Assembly: GCA_002471225.1 (NCBI GenBank)
Contig: DKPO01000044.1
Location: 62,001-126,000, forward strand
Length of the DNA: 64,000 nt
Source: Porphyromonadaceae bacterium UBA7332
GTDB taxonomy: Bacteria; Bacteroidota; Bacteroidia; Bacteroidales; UBA7332
Reading direction: 5' to 3'
Under the pieces are notes generated by a model that was given only the letters and a program-made list of their open reading frames with translations, did not search any database and was not told where the DNA came from. A program made the position numbers and the translations under genes. Shown one piece after another: positions 35,604 through 43,664 of this stretch (positions are counted from its first letter, which is position 1; every line of letters begins with the position of its first letter).

Positions 35604-36853
35604 CTGCGACCTCCTTTCTTATCTTTTTCATTGATCATCCAAACGAGCGAAACCTTGGCACGTGTTGGTCCGATCCAGGTGTAGCGACCTCTTTTTTCAC
35701 GAATCGGGTACCAAACGGCATCTTCGCAGAAGTGTGCCCGGTAAGTTCTGTAGTCGGTACTTAATATACCTGCACCGATGGCATATTCCAGTGATAAATG
35801 TTCGGCGATCCGATGCGAATAGCCTCCGCTTATCCCGGCAGCAATGAAAAATTCGCCTTGTACACCTTTTCCCTTCCACTCAATATCATATAATCCGCCG
35901 CCACCATAAATCCCGGCAAACCAACCATTCAGCAGTCTTTTCTTTTCGCGATTGCCAAACCAGTAGCGGGCTTCTATATTACCGTTCAGGATCTGGAGTC
36001 TGGTACGTTTACTGTCCTCTTTATAATTATCGATGGTCCACCAGGGAAACACCCATTCGGCAGCCAGTGAAAATCTTTTATGCAGCGGAACCTCTATTTC
36101 GAAATTGAGAGCGGTAGCTAAATCAAACAGCAAGTTTGTCTTTAAGGCAAAAGGAGGCAGATAATCTCCGATATAGATTTGAGGTTTTCCAAATCGGAAC
36201 ATCAGTCCGGCATTGACGTAAGGTAAACTGCTGAAATCGTGACCCGATTTGAAGTTCCGATTGACAGACATTCCCGATTGAGCATAAATTCCGATAAGAG
36301 GCAGTGGGTTATACATCAGACGAATACCCGCATGGAAACCCATCGAACGGGTATTGTTCTCCCGATATTCGAGTCCGGCTATTCCATAGGCTTCAAACCG
36401 GTGTATGTCTGCATTCCGGTATCCGAAAGCAGTCAGATTGATTACGTAATTTAATTGACCGCCATAACTATTCTTTCTTTTCGCATACTCCGCTATAGCA
36501 GGCAACGAGTTCTTTCCCGAAGCAAAGAGAAAGCTCGCCTCTAAGGCATGTACCGGAGTGAATTTAAAACCTAATCCGGCATGTACCGAAGGATTAAAAA
36601 AGATATCCGAAGCTTCTTTACTTGCTTCCCAATTAGCCTCCACACCAGCGTCGGAAACGATGTAAAAGCGATCACGAAGCGGGTATCCTTTCGGAAATCG
36701 GGGCAGCGAATGATCCGGATTCTGATAGCGTAACTCAATGATGTTCTTTTTATTTTCGGGCAGTCCCGGCTTTTGGCCATATACGCCCATCGATGCAGCG
36801 GTTGAGATCAACCCTGCAAAAATTAGTTTAGTATATGTCCAATTTGTTTTCAT
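35600..36853 (-). CDS. DUF3575 outer-membrane protein, two-domain
   Basis: A 417-residue exported protein (signal peptide ending VYGQ). Residues about 50-210 look like one small beta-barrel (alternating aromatic strands, GIAGLEYRENN, GLMFRFGKPQIYIGD) and about 215-410 are a DUF3575 barrel starting PPFALKTNLLFDLATALNFEIEVPL with ARYWFGNREKK and GGGGLYDIEWKGKG. DUF3575 proteins of Bacteroidetes accompany fimbrial operons but have no assigned biochemistry; an outer membrane assembly or platform role is inferred. Overlaps the next gene by 4 bp. Confidence 0.75.
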   Translation of the reverse strand: MKTNWTYTKLIFAGLISTAASMGVYGQKPGLPENKKNIIELRYQNPDHSLPRFPKGYPLRDRFYIVSDAGVEANWEASKEASDIFFNPSVHAGLGFKFTPVHALEASFLFASGKNSLPAIAEYAKRKNSYGGQLNYVINLTAFGYRNADIHRFEAYGIAGLEYRENNTRSMGFHAGIRLMYNPLPLIGIYAQSGMSVNRNFKSGHDFSSLPYVNAGLMFRFGKPQIYIGDYLPPFALKTNLLFDLATALNFEIEVPLHKRFSLAAEWVFPWWTIDNYKEDSKRTRLQILNGNIEARYWFGNREKKRLLNGWFAGIYGGGGLYDIEWKGKGVQGEFFIAAGISGGYSHRIAEHLSLEYAIGAGILSTDYRTYRAHFCEDAVWYPIREKRGRYTWIGPTRAKVSLVWMINEKDKKGGRR

Positions 36854-36864
36854 TCTTTTTTTAT

Positions 36865-38913
36865 TTAATAATCTACTAATTCAAGAATATCCATAATATC
36901 ACTATCCAGTTTAGCCGTTTCTTTCAGATCGGGCTTTAGCAGCAGAGCCCTTCGTAAAGACTCCATCGCTATAGTCAGGTTATCTGTCCGGTTCGCACAG
37001 ACAGCCCGGATATACCACATGTGCGCGTTATCGCTATTTTCGGGCAAATCGAGTAAAGCGGTTATTTTTTGTTCGGCATCCTTATTCCGATCCATACACA
37101 AAAGGATCAGCACCTCGTTCAGTCCGCCTTTGGACACAATAAGCGGATATGCCTCATTGTATCTACCGTTCAGAGCCGCAATAATTGCTTTCAGATAAGC
37201 AATTTCTTCTATTTCAGGCAAGCTGGAACAGAGCGAATCAGCCAACTGATATTCGTGCGTACCCAGTGCCATGATCGCTTGATTGTATTTAATTTCCCAA
37301 GGCGCATCCGAGTCGATCGAAGCTCGTAAAACCGAAGTGTCAAAAGAATCTCTTTCGATCAGATGAATGGCATATTTGTTAGCCAGCAACAAAAAATCGG
37401 GATAGACATCTAAAGCTTGTTTGTCTACTTCATTCTGAAGCTCCTCTTTCTCCGCTGTATCCGACAGACGCCAATACTCATAGCGCGTCAGCTTACTCCC
37501 GCTATTTTGGTAGCGTTCCCAGATTTCCGGATCTTTCAGGTTCCGGAACACTGAATAATCAATGATATATTCCGTACGTCGCATACGTGGCAACAGTGAG
37601 GTGGCGATATAAGACTGATAGACAGGTAGTCTTCTGATCGAATGATGACAGTTCGCATAATCATTTTTATACCGGTTCACGATCGATTGGATTTCCTCGC
37701 CTACAGACGCAGAATCCTCCAGAGCCATTTCAGCAACCCGTTGCCAGGATTCTACCTCAGAGTCGGCAAACAGCTTTATAAACTTTTTATTGCTTGCCGG
37801 TATAATCTCTTCGATATATCCGAGTACAGCATCCGTTCTTTTTCTGGCAAGCTGCTTATTTCTTTCGTAACTACCATCGGGCGAAGTATAGCCGATGGCC
37901 GAAATCGAGCGAATGGTTGCTTCTTCGTTTTGAAGGATTTGCCGGATTGTCTGAGCTATTTTAGTTAGTTCGACCTGGTTGATCGAATCCTTTCTGTCAA
38001 TCGTAGCCTGGCCAATCGGGAATCGGATGTTTGAGATTCCTTTTTCGGACATCAGATTCATTTCCGGTTTCGGATAGTAAGCCGAGTCCTTTATTTCGTA
38101 AGGAGCAAAACCATAGGAAATAAACCGTAATGCATTCTTTGTTCCCCGAGCTATGACCACTGTATCCAGATAATCTTTCGGATGCTCCGTTAATCCGTTT
38201 ACAGCCAAATAACATTCAGCCTTAAAGTCATGATTAATCTTTTGAGGCGATACATAGATCGAATCATAATAGGCATAGATATATTCATTTGTTTTTAAAT
38301 CGTTCGTGACCGTATATCGGTTGAGCGAGTCATTGCTAAGATCAAAAGCATTCAATCTCAGATTATTGATAGAGAAATGTGCACCGTCAATCACGACCGG
38401 TCTGAAGTACGAGTAGCTCTTTAGATTCGCATTGTAAAGCGAAGGCTGAATAATAAATCGTTTATCCGTTTTGAATATTCTTGCCGGCACTCTGAACTTG
38501 GTTTTTAAATGAAAATAATTTCCTTTGACTTCCAGATCTGTGGGTTCGGCACTGATTTTCTTGTTTTGTTCCTTACCTATAATGACCACTTCCTGTATCT
38601 CGATTTCTCTCTCACTCATTTGAATATTAATAATCTGTCGGTTATCAATTTTCACTGTCACGTCATTATACCCGGGGATATTAAATAAAAGATCAGCGTC
38701 GGGGCTGGCCTGAATCGAGAAGTTTCCATCGCGGTCAGTTAATCCCAGTAAGTTGCCATTGCTTGCAATATTTACATTTCTGAGTGGTTTTTGCGAAGCC
38801 AACTCGGTTACTATCCCACGGATCTTAATCTTGTACTCGGCGAACACATCCGTGAATGAAGTAAACAGCAAACAGCTAAGTAGTATTTTATATAGAGGTT
38901 TAGAAGCTTTCAT
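36865..38913 (-). CDS. Carboxypeptidase-regulatory/OmpA-like/TPR protein
   Basis: A 682-residue exported protein with type I signal peptide. Domains in order: CarboxypepD-regulatory-like sandwich (about 27-110, IRGIVTELASQKPLRNVNI, DRDGNFSI), an unassigned beta-rich region (120-290), an OmpA-like peptidoglycan-binding fold (about 293-380: IRFPIGQATIDRKDSIN, ISAIGYTSPDGSYERNKQLARKRTDAVLGYI), then about 250 residues of helical TPR-like repeats (ending AMESLRRALLLKPD). The mixed plan suits a periplasmic scaffold linking peptidoglycan to an outer membrane assembly. It is the second gene of the fimbrial operon, 11 bp before the large DUF3575 gene; it may do for these pili what a PorE-like protein does for T9SS. 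Confidence 0.75.
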   Translation of the reverse strand: MKASKPLYKILLSCLLFTSFTDVFAEYKIKIRGIVTELASQKPLRNVNIASNGNLLGLTDRDGNFSIQASPDADLLFNIPGYNDVTVKIDNRQIINIQMSEREIEIQEVVIIGKEQNKKISAEPTDLEVKGNYFHLKTKFRVPARIFKTDKRFIIQPSLYNANLKSYSYFRPVVIDGAHFSINNLRLNAFDLSNDSLNRYTVTNDLKTNEYIYAYYDSIYVSPQKINHDFKAECYLAVNGLTEHPKDYLDTVVIARGTKNALRFISYGFAPYEIKDSAYYPKPEMNLMSEKGISNIRFPIGQATIDRKDSINQVELTKIAQTIRQILQNEEATIRSISAIGYTSPDGSYERNKQLARKRTDAVLGYIEEIIPASNKKFIKLFADSEVESWQRVAEMALEDSASVGEEIQSIVNRYKNDYANCHHSIRRLPVYQSYIATSLLPRMRRTEYIIDYSVFRNLKDPEIWERYQNSGSKLTRYEYWRLSDTAEKEELQNEVDKQALDVYPDFLLLANKYAIHLIERDSFDTSVLRASIDSDAPWEIKYNQAIMALGTHEYQLADSLCSSLPEIEEIAYLKAIIAALNGRYNEAYPLIVSKGGLNEVLILLCMDRNKDAEQKITALLDLPENSDNAHMWYIRAVCANRTDNLTIAMESLRRALLLKPDLKETAKLDSDIMDILELVDY

Positions 38914-38916
38914 TGT

Positions 38917-39450
38917 TTATCTGATTACATATTGTAGTGTAATAGCTGCCTGGGTCAATACGGGTTTGATTCCGCTTTTCACAGTTTGATTTCTGGAGTG
39001 GTTATAGCCAACACCGATTCCGATACCCGGGATCAGATTCAATCTTTCGTTGAGAAGAAAGCTGTAACCGTATCCGATGCCGAGCGCAATGATATTGCCA
39101 TCGTAGATTTTTTTTTTCAGATGTATGTCATAAGCACTGTATAAAAGATCAATACCGATATAGTGAGCATAAAATGCTTGTTTGAACCAATATTTATATG
39201 TAGGTCTGATACTGATTTGTCTGAATGATAAATTTTTGCTTAGTCTCCATGGACACCCCGATACATCCATTGCGATGGATGATTTTTGACCAGACCTGAG
39301 TTCCACACCAACATTGGGAGTTAATATTCCCCATTCCAATAAGTTGGTTGAAACACTGGTGCGCTGGCCATATATTTCACTGCCGGACCAGATCATAAAT
39401 AGGAAGCAGATCAGATATTGTATCCCTGTCAGATGTATTCGTTCTTTCAT
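38917..39450 (-). CDS. Small DUF3575 outer-membrane protein, first gene of fimbrial operon
   Basis: A 177-residue exported barrel protein; the ATG at 39450 (MKERIHLTG) is preferred because an upstream in-frame ATG would add eight residues before the signal peptide. Mature part starts RTSVSTNLLEWGILTPNVGVELRSG, a DUF3575 signature, and ends with a strand VLTQAAITLQYVIR. It precedes the OmpA/TPR gene by 3 bp. Its paralogue two genes downstream carries a longer two-domain version. Outer membrane role inferred. Confidence 0.75.
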   Translation of the reverse strand: MKERIHLTGIQYLICFLFMIWSGSEIYGQRTSVSTNLLEWGILTPNVGVELRSGQKSSIAMDVSGCPWRLSKNLSFRQISIRPTYKYWFKQAFYAHYIGIDLLYSAYDIHLKKKIYDGNIIALGIGYGYSFLLNERLNLIPGIGIGVGYNHSRNQTVKSGIKPVLTQAAITLQYVIR

Positions 39451-39764
39451 GTAAAATAGAATTATAGACTGCAAATCGAAATACGCGGTCTAGGTATTTC
39501 CATATCTTCTTGAAATATGTTTGCAATATTAACGTGCCTGATTAAGGGATGGGAGAGAAAAATGGCGTGATTCAGATCTACAAAATGAGATATTTCTTTT
39601 GAATTAGATCTATTAATATCGTGACAAGATGTGTGCAAGTTGTTGATATATAGTGTTTACTTGTTTTTTTGAGATACTACATTTTGCGTTTGCTCAAAAA
39701 TGATCTTTTATTAAGCTTTCTGCATGAGATGAATAAAAAAACACCTTTTATCAGATCTAATTTA

Positions 39765-39772
39765 TATCTTTG
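39765..39772 (+). promoter_or_regulatory. -7 box of ywbE-like gene
   Basis: TATCTTTG fits TAnnTTTG, 28 bp before the ATG at 39800. The 39451-39764 stretch between the divergent fimbrial operon and this gene is otherwise AT-rich; no clear promoter for the fimbrial operon could be fixed. Confidence 0.5.
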
Positions 39773-39799
39773 CTGAACTCATATAATCAAGAAATAACG

Positions 39800-40006
39800 A
39801 TGGACGGAACAAGAAGAAGCGATATAAAAATAGGTCAGCTAGTAAATATTGTATTGAAAGAGGATCAGAGAACAGGTGATTTAACGGAAGGTGTAGTTAA
39901 AAATATTTTGACAAAGTCACCGGTTCATCACAGAGGAATTAAAGTGAGATTAGAAACAGGTGAAGTCGGAAGGGTAAAAGAAATTTTAGAAGACCCGGAA
40001 GACTGA
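39800..40006 (+). CDS. YwbE family protein (DUF2196)
   Basis: A 68-residue cytoplasmic protein, MDGTRRSDIKIGQLVNIV then KEDQRTGDLTEGVVKNILTKSPVHHRGIKVRLE, the complete YwbE family pattern. A TTG 30 bases upstream is in frame but overlaps the promoter, so ATG at 39800 is chosen. The family has a small KOW-like beta fold and no proven function. Confidence 0.9.
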   Translation: MDGTRRSDIKIGQLVNIVLKEDQRTGDLTEGVVKNILTKSPVHHRGIKVRLETGEVGRVKEILEDPED

Positions 40007-40021
40007 TCAGCAGGAATACAA

Positions 40022-40066
40022 AAAATAACGAGGGCGGATGTACGAAACATCCGCCCTCGTTATTTT
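40022..40066. terminator. Bidirectional terminator
   Basis: AAAATAACGAGGGCGGATG pairs perfectly with CATCCGCCCTCGTTATTTT over a 7-base loop, serving the convergent ywbE-like and ferredoxin genes. Its end abuts the ferredoxin stop codon. Confidence 0.93.
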
Positions 40067-40260
40067 CAGACTTCTACTATTTTAATGACTTCAACAGGAC
40101 AACTTTCAACTGCATCATGAATAGCTGATTCAAATTTATTCAAATCGGGAACTACTTGTACATGACACTCATCTGTAACTTTAAAAATCTCAGGACAAAT
40201 TTCTTCACAAATACAGCATGCTGTACATCCTTCATCAATCCATACTTTTGTAATAGCCAT
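40066..40260 (-). CDS. Single-cluster [4Fe-4S] ferredoxin
   Basis: A 64-residue electron carrier. Cluster ligands Cys12, Cys15 and Cys18 (GCTACCICEEICP) plus remote Cys54 (SCPVEV). An additional Cys22, which in some Desulfovibrio ferredoxins forms a disulfide, has no partner here, and Cys16 is an extra residue inside the motif. Single gene; it would serve low-potential anaerobic redox enzymes, which one is not shown. Confidence 0.93.
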   Translation of the reverse strand: MAITKVWIDEGCTACCICEEICPEIFKVTDECHVQVVPDLNKFESAIHDAVESCPVEVIKIVEV

Positions 40261-40422
40261 AATTTAATATTTTAAGATAAACAGTTGTAAGACCTATTTT
40301 TCGCTTGTTAAAACAGCATTCTATTAAGACGAAAAATAACGGTATACCTAATTACTCTATTTATAACTACATAAAACCTTAAATAGTTTACAGCTAAATT
40401 ATTTTTTGATCTTGAATGATGT

Positions 40423-41958
40423 TTAGTGCCTTACATCTCTGATACAACGAACTTTATATTTTATGCCAGAATTATTCTGTGTGGCTCCTGAAACAAATGT
40501 ATGATTCATATTCTGAATAATGGAGGCACCTTTCTGGCTCGCATAATCACCGACCCAATAACTTCCTGCTAAAGGATTTTTGATATTCTTTTTCTCAAAC
40601 ATTAATTTGTACTCATTGTATGTTGGTATTCTCCAATCCGAATGGCCACCTTCCCGTAATGCTAAACAACCTTTTGTCGGATTAGGATTAATGGTTCCAT
40701 GATTATTGTTTCCCCAAATCTTTTCCCATCCACTTGCATCATACCAGTTCATAGCAGGCAGATCAGCAGTGGATATGTGAAAATGTTTAGATATCTTATC
40801 CTGATCATGTAAAAAGTGTGTCGGGATAGTTATATCTTCTGCACCATTTTCGGTAATGATTGTATTCGGATTAAAGAAATCAGAATCCCAATTTCCTCCA
40901 AAAGAGAAATCTTCAACTTCAACCGATAACTCTCCATCAGCTTTAAGGATTAAATTATAATTGTAGTTTTGACCACTAATCCAATTAAATTCAGTTTTAT
41001 TATTTCCATTTTCTGTCAATAGAAATGCAACTTTATGCTCTTTGCCATCAATTTGAATACTTAAATAAGTACCATCAGGCTTTATTTCACTTAGTCCCTT
41101 TTGAGGTATGACTAAAACATGTAAACTGTTTTCTTCACTCTGAGATGAAATGGAAGGGTATCCAAGTGAATGATATTCGAATTGTAATGGATTTTGAAAT
41201 CCTGTGGTCCCATTTGCATTTGCTGGATCATAATGTTTTCCTTTCCATGCAGCTACTTTCAAATCAGTCTTTAAACTTCCGGCATCAATACTTCCATCCC
41301 TTACATATAAATCAGCATCAGCTGTTACGTTATGTAGAGTTATAGCCTCTAAGATGCAGTCTCCTTTATATCCATGATTTTTTACAGTGAAAGTAATGGA
41401 TGCAAGCGCATGATTCATTTCTAAAGCAGATATCGGATTGGTTGAATTTGGATAAGATTGCGCTTTACCGTACATAAAATCTGTATATCCGGGTTCGATT
41501 TTAATTTTTAATCCAAGTTGATCATCAATATCTACTCTTTGCGTGAAAGGATAGTAGGCATGAATATATGCATCCTCATTGCTTAGATAATATGCATCTT
41601 CATTTCCGTTTTTATCAAAGTATTTCCAGCCATCTACGGTGTTTTTCCATATTTGATTTTGATGTTTCGCTCCATTGATTGACGGGTAAGGAGTATATTC
41701 TTCTCCATCAAAAGCATGAATGCAGATTCCAATTTCGGCATGGTCCGGTAGCAACGATCCTAATATAGGACCTTGCCCGACAGAGCCAATGAAGGGTTGA
41801 TTGATATTGCGTTTTAATGTATTTCGAGTGTCGATATGAGTTGTCAGTCTGAGTTCTCCATTTAGGTAAACCTCTGGTTTATCTAAATCCTCATAATTTG
41901 ATTGACAACCTGTCAATACCGATAAAAGCATACATGCAATCACGGTAAAATATTTCAT
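40423..41958 (-). CDS. Fimbrillin fused to DUF1566/FISUMP-like domain, tip candidate
   Basis: A 511-residue lipoprotein (lipobox VLTGC). Residues about 30-355 are a fimbrillin: DAYIHAYYPF, GYTDFMYGKAQ, MNHALASITFTVKNHGYKGD and WISGQNYNYNLILKADGEL, very similar in plan to the next fimbrillin upstream. Residues about 385-511 form a separate C-terminal domain with NWYDASGWEKIWG, GGHSDWRIPTYNEYKLMFE, SYWVGDYASQ and KYKVRCIRDV, the DUF1566/FISUMP (Lcl-like) pattern, which is carbohydrate-binding-lectin-like in some families. The Thr-Arg cleavage site is at Arg45. Since the C-terminal strand is replaced by the extra domain, it is probably a non-extendable tip adhesin of the second pilus. Confidence 0.78.
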   Translation of the reverse strand: MKYFTVIACMLLSVLTGCQSNYEDLDKPEVYLNGELRLTTHIDTRNTLKRNINQPFIGSVGQGPILGSLLPDHAEIGICIHAFDGEEYTPYPSINGAKHQNQIWKNTVDGWKYFDKNGNEDAYYLSNEDAYIHAYYPFTQRVDIDDQLGLKIKIEPGYTDFMYGKAQSYPNSTNPISALEMNHALASITFTVKNHGYKGDCILEAITLHNVTADADLYVRDGSIDAGSLKTDLKVAAWKGKHYDPANANGTTGFQNPLQFEYHSLGYPSISSQSEENSLHVLVIPQKGLSEIKPDGTYLSIQIDGKEHKVAFLLTENGNNKTEFNWISGQNYNYNLILKADGELSVEVEDFSFGGNWDSDFFNPNTIITENGAEDITIPTHFLHDQDKISKHFHISTADLPAMNWYDASGWEKIWGNNNHGTINPNPTKGCLALREGGHSDWRIPTYNEYKLMFEKKNIKNPLAGSYWVGDYASQKGASIIQNMNHTFVSGATQNNSGIKYKVRCIRDVRH

Positions 41959-42153
41959 CCTGATAATAGTAAAATGTTGATAGTAAGTTGATACATATCA
42001 TTCGGGTAATCATTTAACCTCAATAAGACATGTATGAAAAATAGATGAAGTGATAAAGTCCCGGATAATAAAAATTATCCTGAATAATAAATGTTTGATA
42101 GTCGTTCTGATTTGCAATGAGCATCTCAGATTATTTCCTGTATAGCTGTTAAA

Positions 42154-42190
42154 TACGACGAACCAGGTTTCCTGTCCCGGGTTCGTCGTA
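42154..42190 (-). terminator. Hairpin after second-locus fimbrillin
   Basis: TACGACGAACC and GGTTCGTCGTA form an 11-bp perfect stem between the fimbrillin and the tip-like gene. T-run on the minus strand is poor (ATTTAAC), so partial termination favouring fimbrillin over tip is likely. Confidence 0.65.
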
Positions 42191-42210
42191 TATTATATTT
42201 TATAGGGAGC

Positions 42211-43293
42211 TTAGATTTCGATATCAGAGCTTCCGCCTTCTTGCCATTGTGTAACTTCTACAGTTGAAACTGTTAACTGGTTATTACCGCTAAGCTTTAA
42301 GTTGTATGTATAGTTTTTACCTTTTTCCCAAGCTGCTTGTTCTGCTTGTTCTGAAGGGATTCTTTGTCCAACTTTTAAGCTGATGTTATGGCTTACACCA
42401 TCAATTACGATTGTTGCATTGTGATCTTTCACAGCATCAGCTATTTGAGGTAAAACCATTGCATGAAACTTGCCGGGTGTAACTTGATCTTCAGAAATTG
42501 TAGTTCCTTCGATTTTCACTTTAGCGAATGCTTCAGTCCAAGCTCCTGTTAAATAACTATTGTTATCAAACTTCTGAATAGAAATATTTGCGGCACCAGC
42601 AATATTATTAATATTTCCTGTCGTAATATCCAAAGTACCACTATTAGGAAGTTGATTCAATGTGATAGACTGAAGCACTGCTGGTCCTGTATATCCTGTA
42701 TTTTCAAAAGTGAAAGTAACCATGGCTAATGCGTGGTTAAGTTTGATTGTTGCAGCTGATTTTTTTGAATCGTGAGCTATAATTCCATTACTATCTTCAG
42801 ATTTTCCATATAAATAATCTGTATAGCCTGGAGCTACAGTGATTTTAGGAGAGTCAGCATTTTCAATAGAAAGTGAAGATTCATTGCCAGTATATGGGAA
42901 ATAAGCATAAACATTCGCTTTTGCTGATCCGAATGCGAATTGTTGAGCGTTATCATATTTCCATCCATCAGTAGTAGTATAAGTCCACTTTAAATTCATA
43001 TCAGCTTGGTTTGTAATACCTGGGTATTTAGAAAAACCATTTGCATTAAATACAAATACACCAATCTGAGAACCGCTAGCTAAACCTGTTCCCATAACCG
43101 GGCCAGTACCAGCAGCATCACTAAGATTTTCTTCTGTTCCCGTTGTTCTCGTTTTAGCAATTGAATTTGAAACCGAAGTTGAAATAGAAAGAGTTGCATC
43201 TTGTGGATCAATGATTTCCGGAGTCGTAACGTCATTGTTTGAGCATGCGCATAGAGCCACAGCCATAGCTGCATAAGAAATAAATTTTTTCAT
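42211..43293 (-). CDS. Fimbrillin, major subunit candidate of second locus
   Basis: A 360-residue lipoprotein, lipobox ALCACSNND. Fimbrillin signatures: GVFVFNANGFSKYPG, KANVYAYFPYTG, APGYTDYLYGKSE, KLNHALAMVTFTFENTGYTG and WEKGKNYTYNLKLSG, ending VTQWQEGGSSDIEI. Thr-Arg at residues 48-49 is the expected maturation site. It has a leader of about 80 bases, its own strong promoter (43379-43409), and is bounded downstream by a hairpin, as expected for an abundant shaft subunit. Confidence 0.85.
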   Translation of the reverse strand: MKKFISYAAMAVALCACSNNDVTTPEIIDPQDATLSISTSVSNSIAKTRTTGTEENLSDAAGTGPVMGTGLASGSQIGVFVFNANGFSKYPGITNQADMNLKWTYTTTDGWKYDNAQQFAFGSAKANVYAYFPYTGNESSLSIENADSPKITVAPGYTDYLYGKSEDSNGIIAHDSKKSAATIKLNHALAMVTFTFENTGYTGPAVLQSITLNQLPNSGTLDITTGNINNIAGAANISIQKFDNNSYLTGAWTEAFAKVKIEGTTISEDQVTPGKFHAMVLPQIADAVKDHNATIVIDGVSHNISLKVGQRIPSEQAEQAAWEKGKNYTYNLKLSGNNQLTVSTVEVTQWQEGGSSDIEI

Positions 43294-43378
43294 AAATAAT
43301 AAAAGTTATTTTGTAAGTCCTATAATTTTCCTGATCAGATAATTTGTAATGATTATCGTTTCTGATTTTTTGTGGATG

Positions 43379-43409
43379 CAAATATAAAAAGTAAAAATGG
43401 AATAGCAAA
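43379..43409 (-). promoter_or_regulatory. Promoter of second-locus fimbrillin
   Basis: On the minus strand TTTG (43406-43409) and TATATTTG (43379-43386) are separated by exactly 19 bases, the full Bacteroidota promoter arrangement. The remainder of the 43294-43664 gap is AT-rich; ATTCATTTAGT occurs twice (near 43428 and 43498), possible operator-like direct repeat. Confidence 0.75.
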
Positions 43410-43664
43410 TATATTTCTAAAAAAAAATTCATTTAGTTGACAGGTGAAATATTATTGAGGACTTCAGGAATTATATATAATATAAAAATGAATATATATT
43501 CATTTAGTAGTTAGAGTGAAGGTATTCTTTTTATTAATAAGGAACTGGAGATATATTCGGATAGAATTGAGGGAAAGGTTAACTATAACTTAATGCGTGT
43601 TTATATCGGATTTAGAGAAATATAGATGTTTGTGTTGTTAGGATATTTTAGCTGTATATATGTA

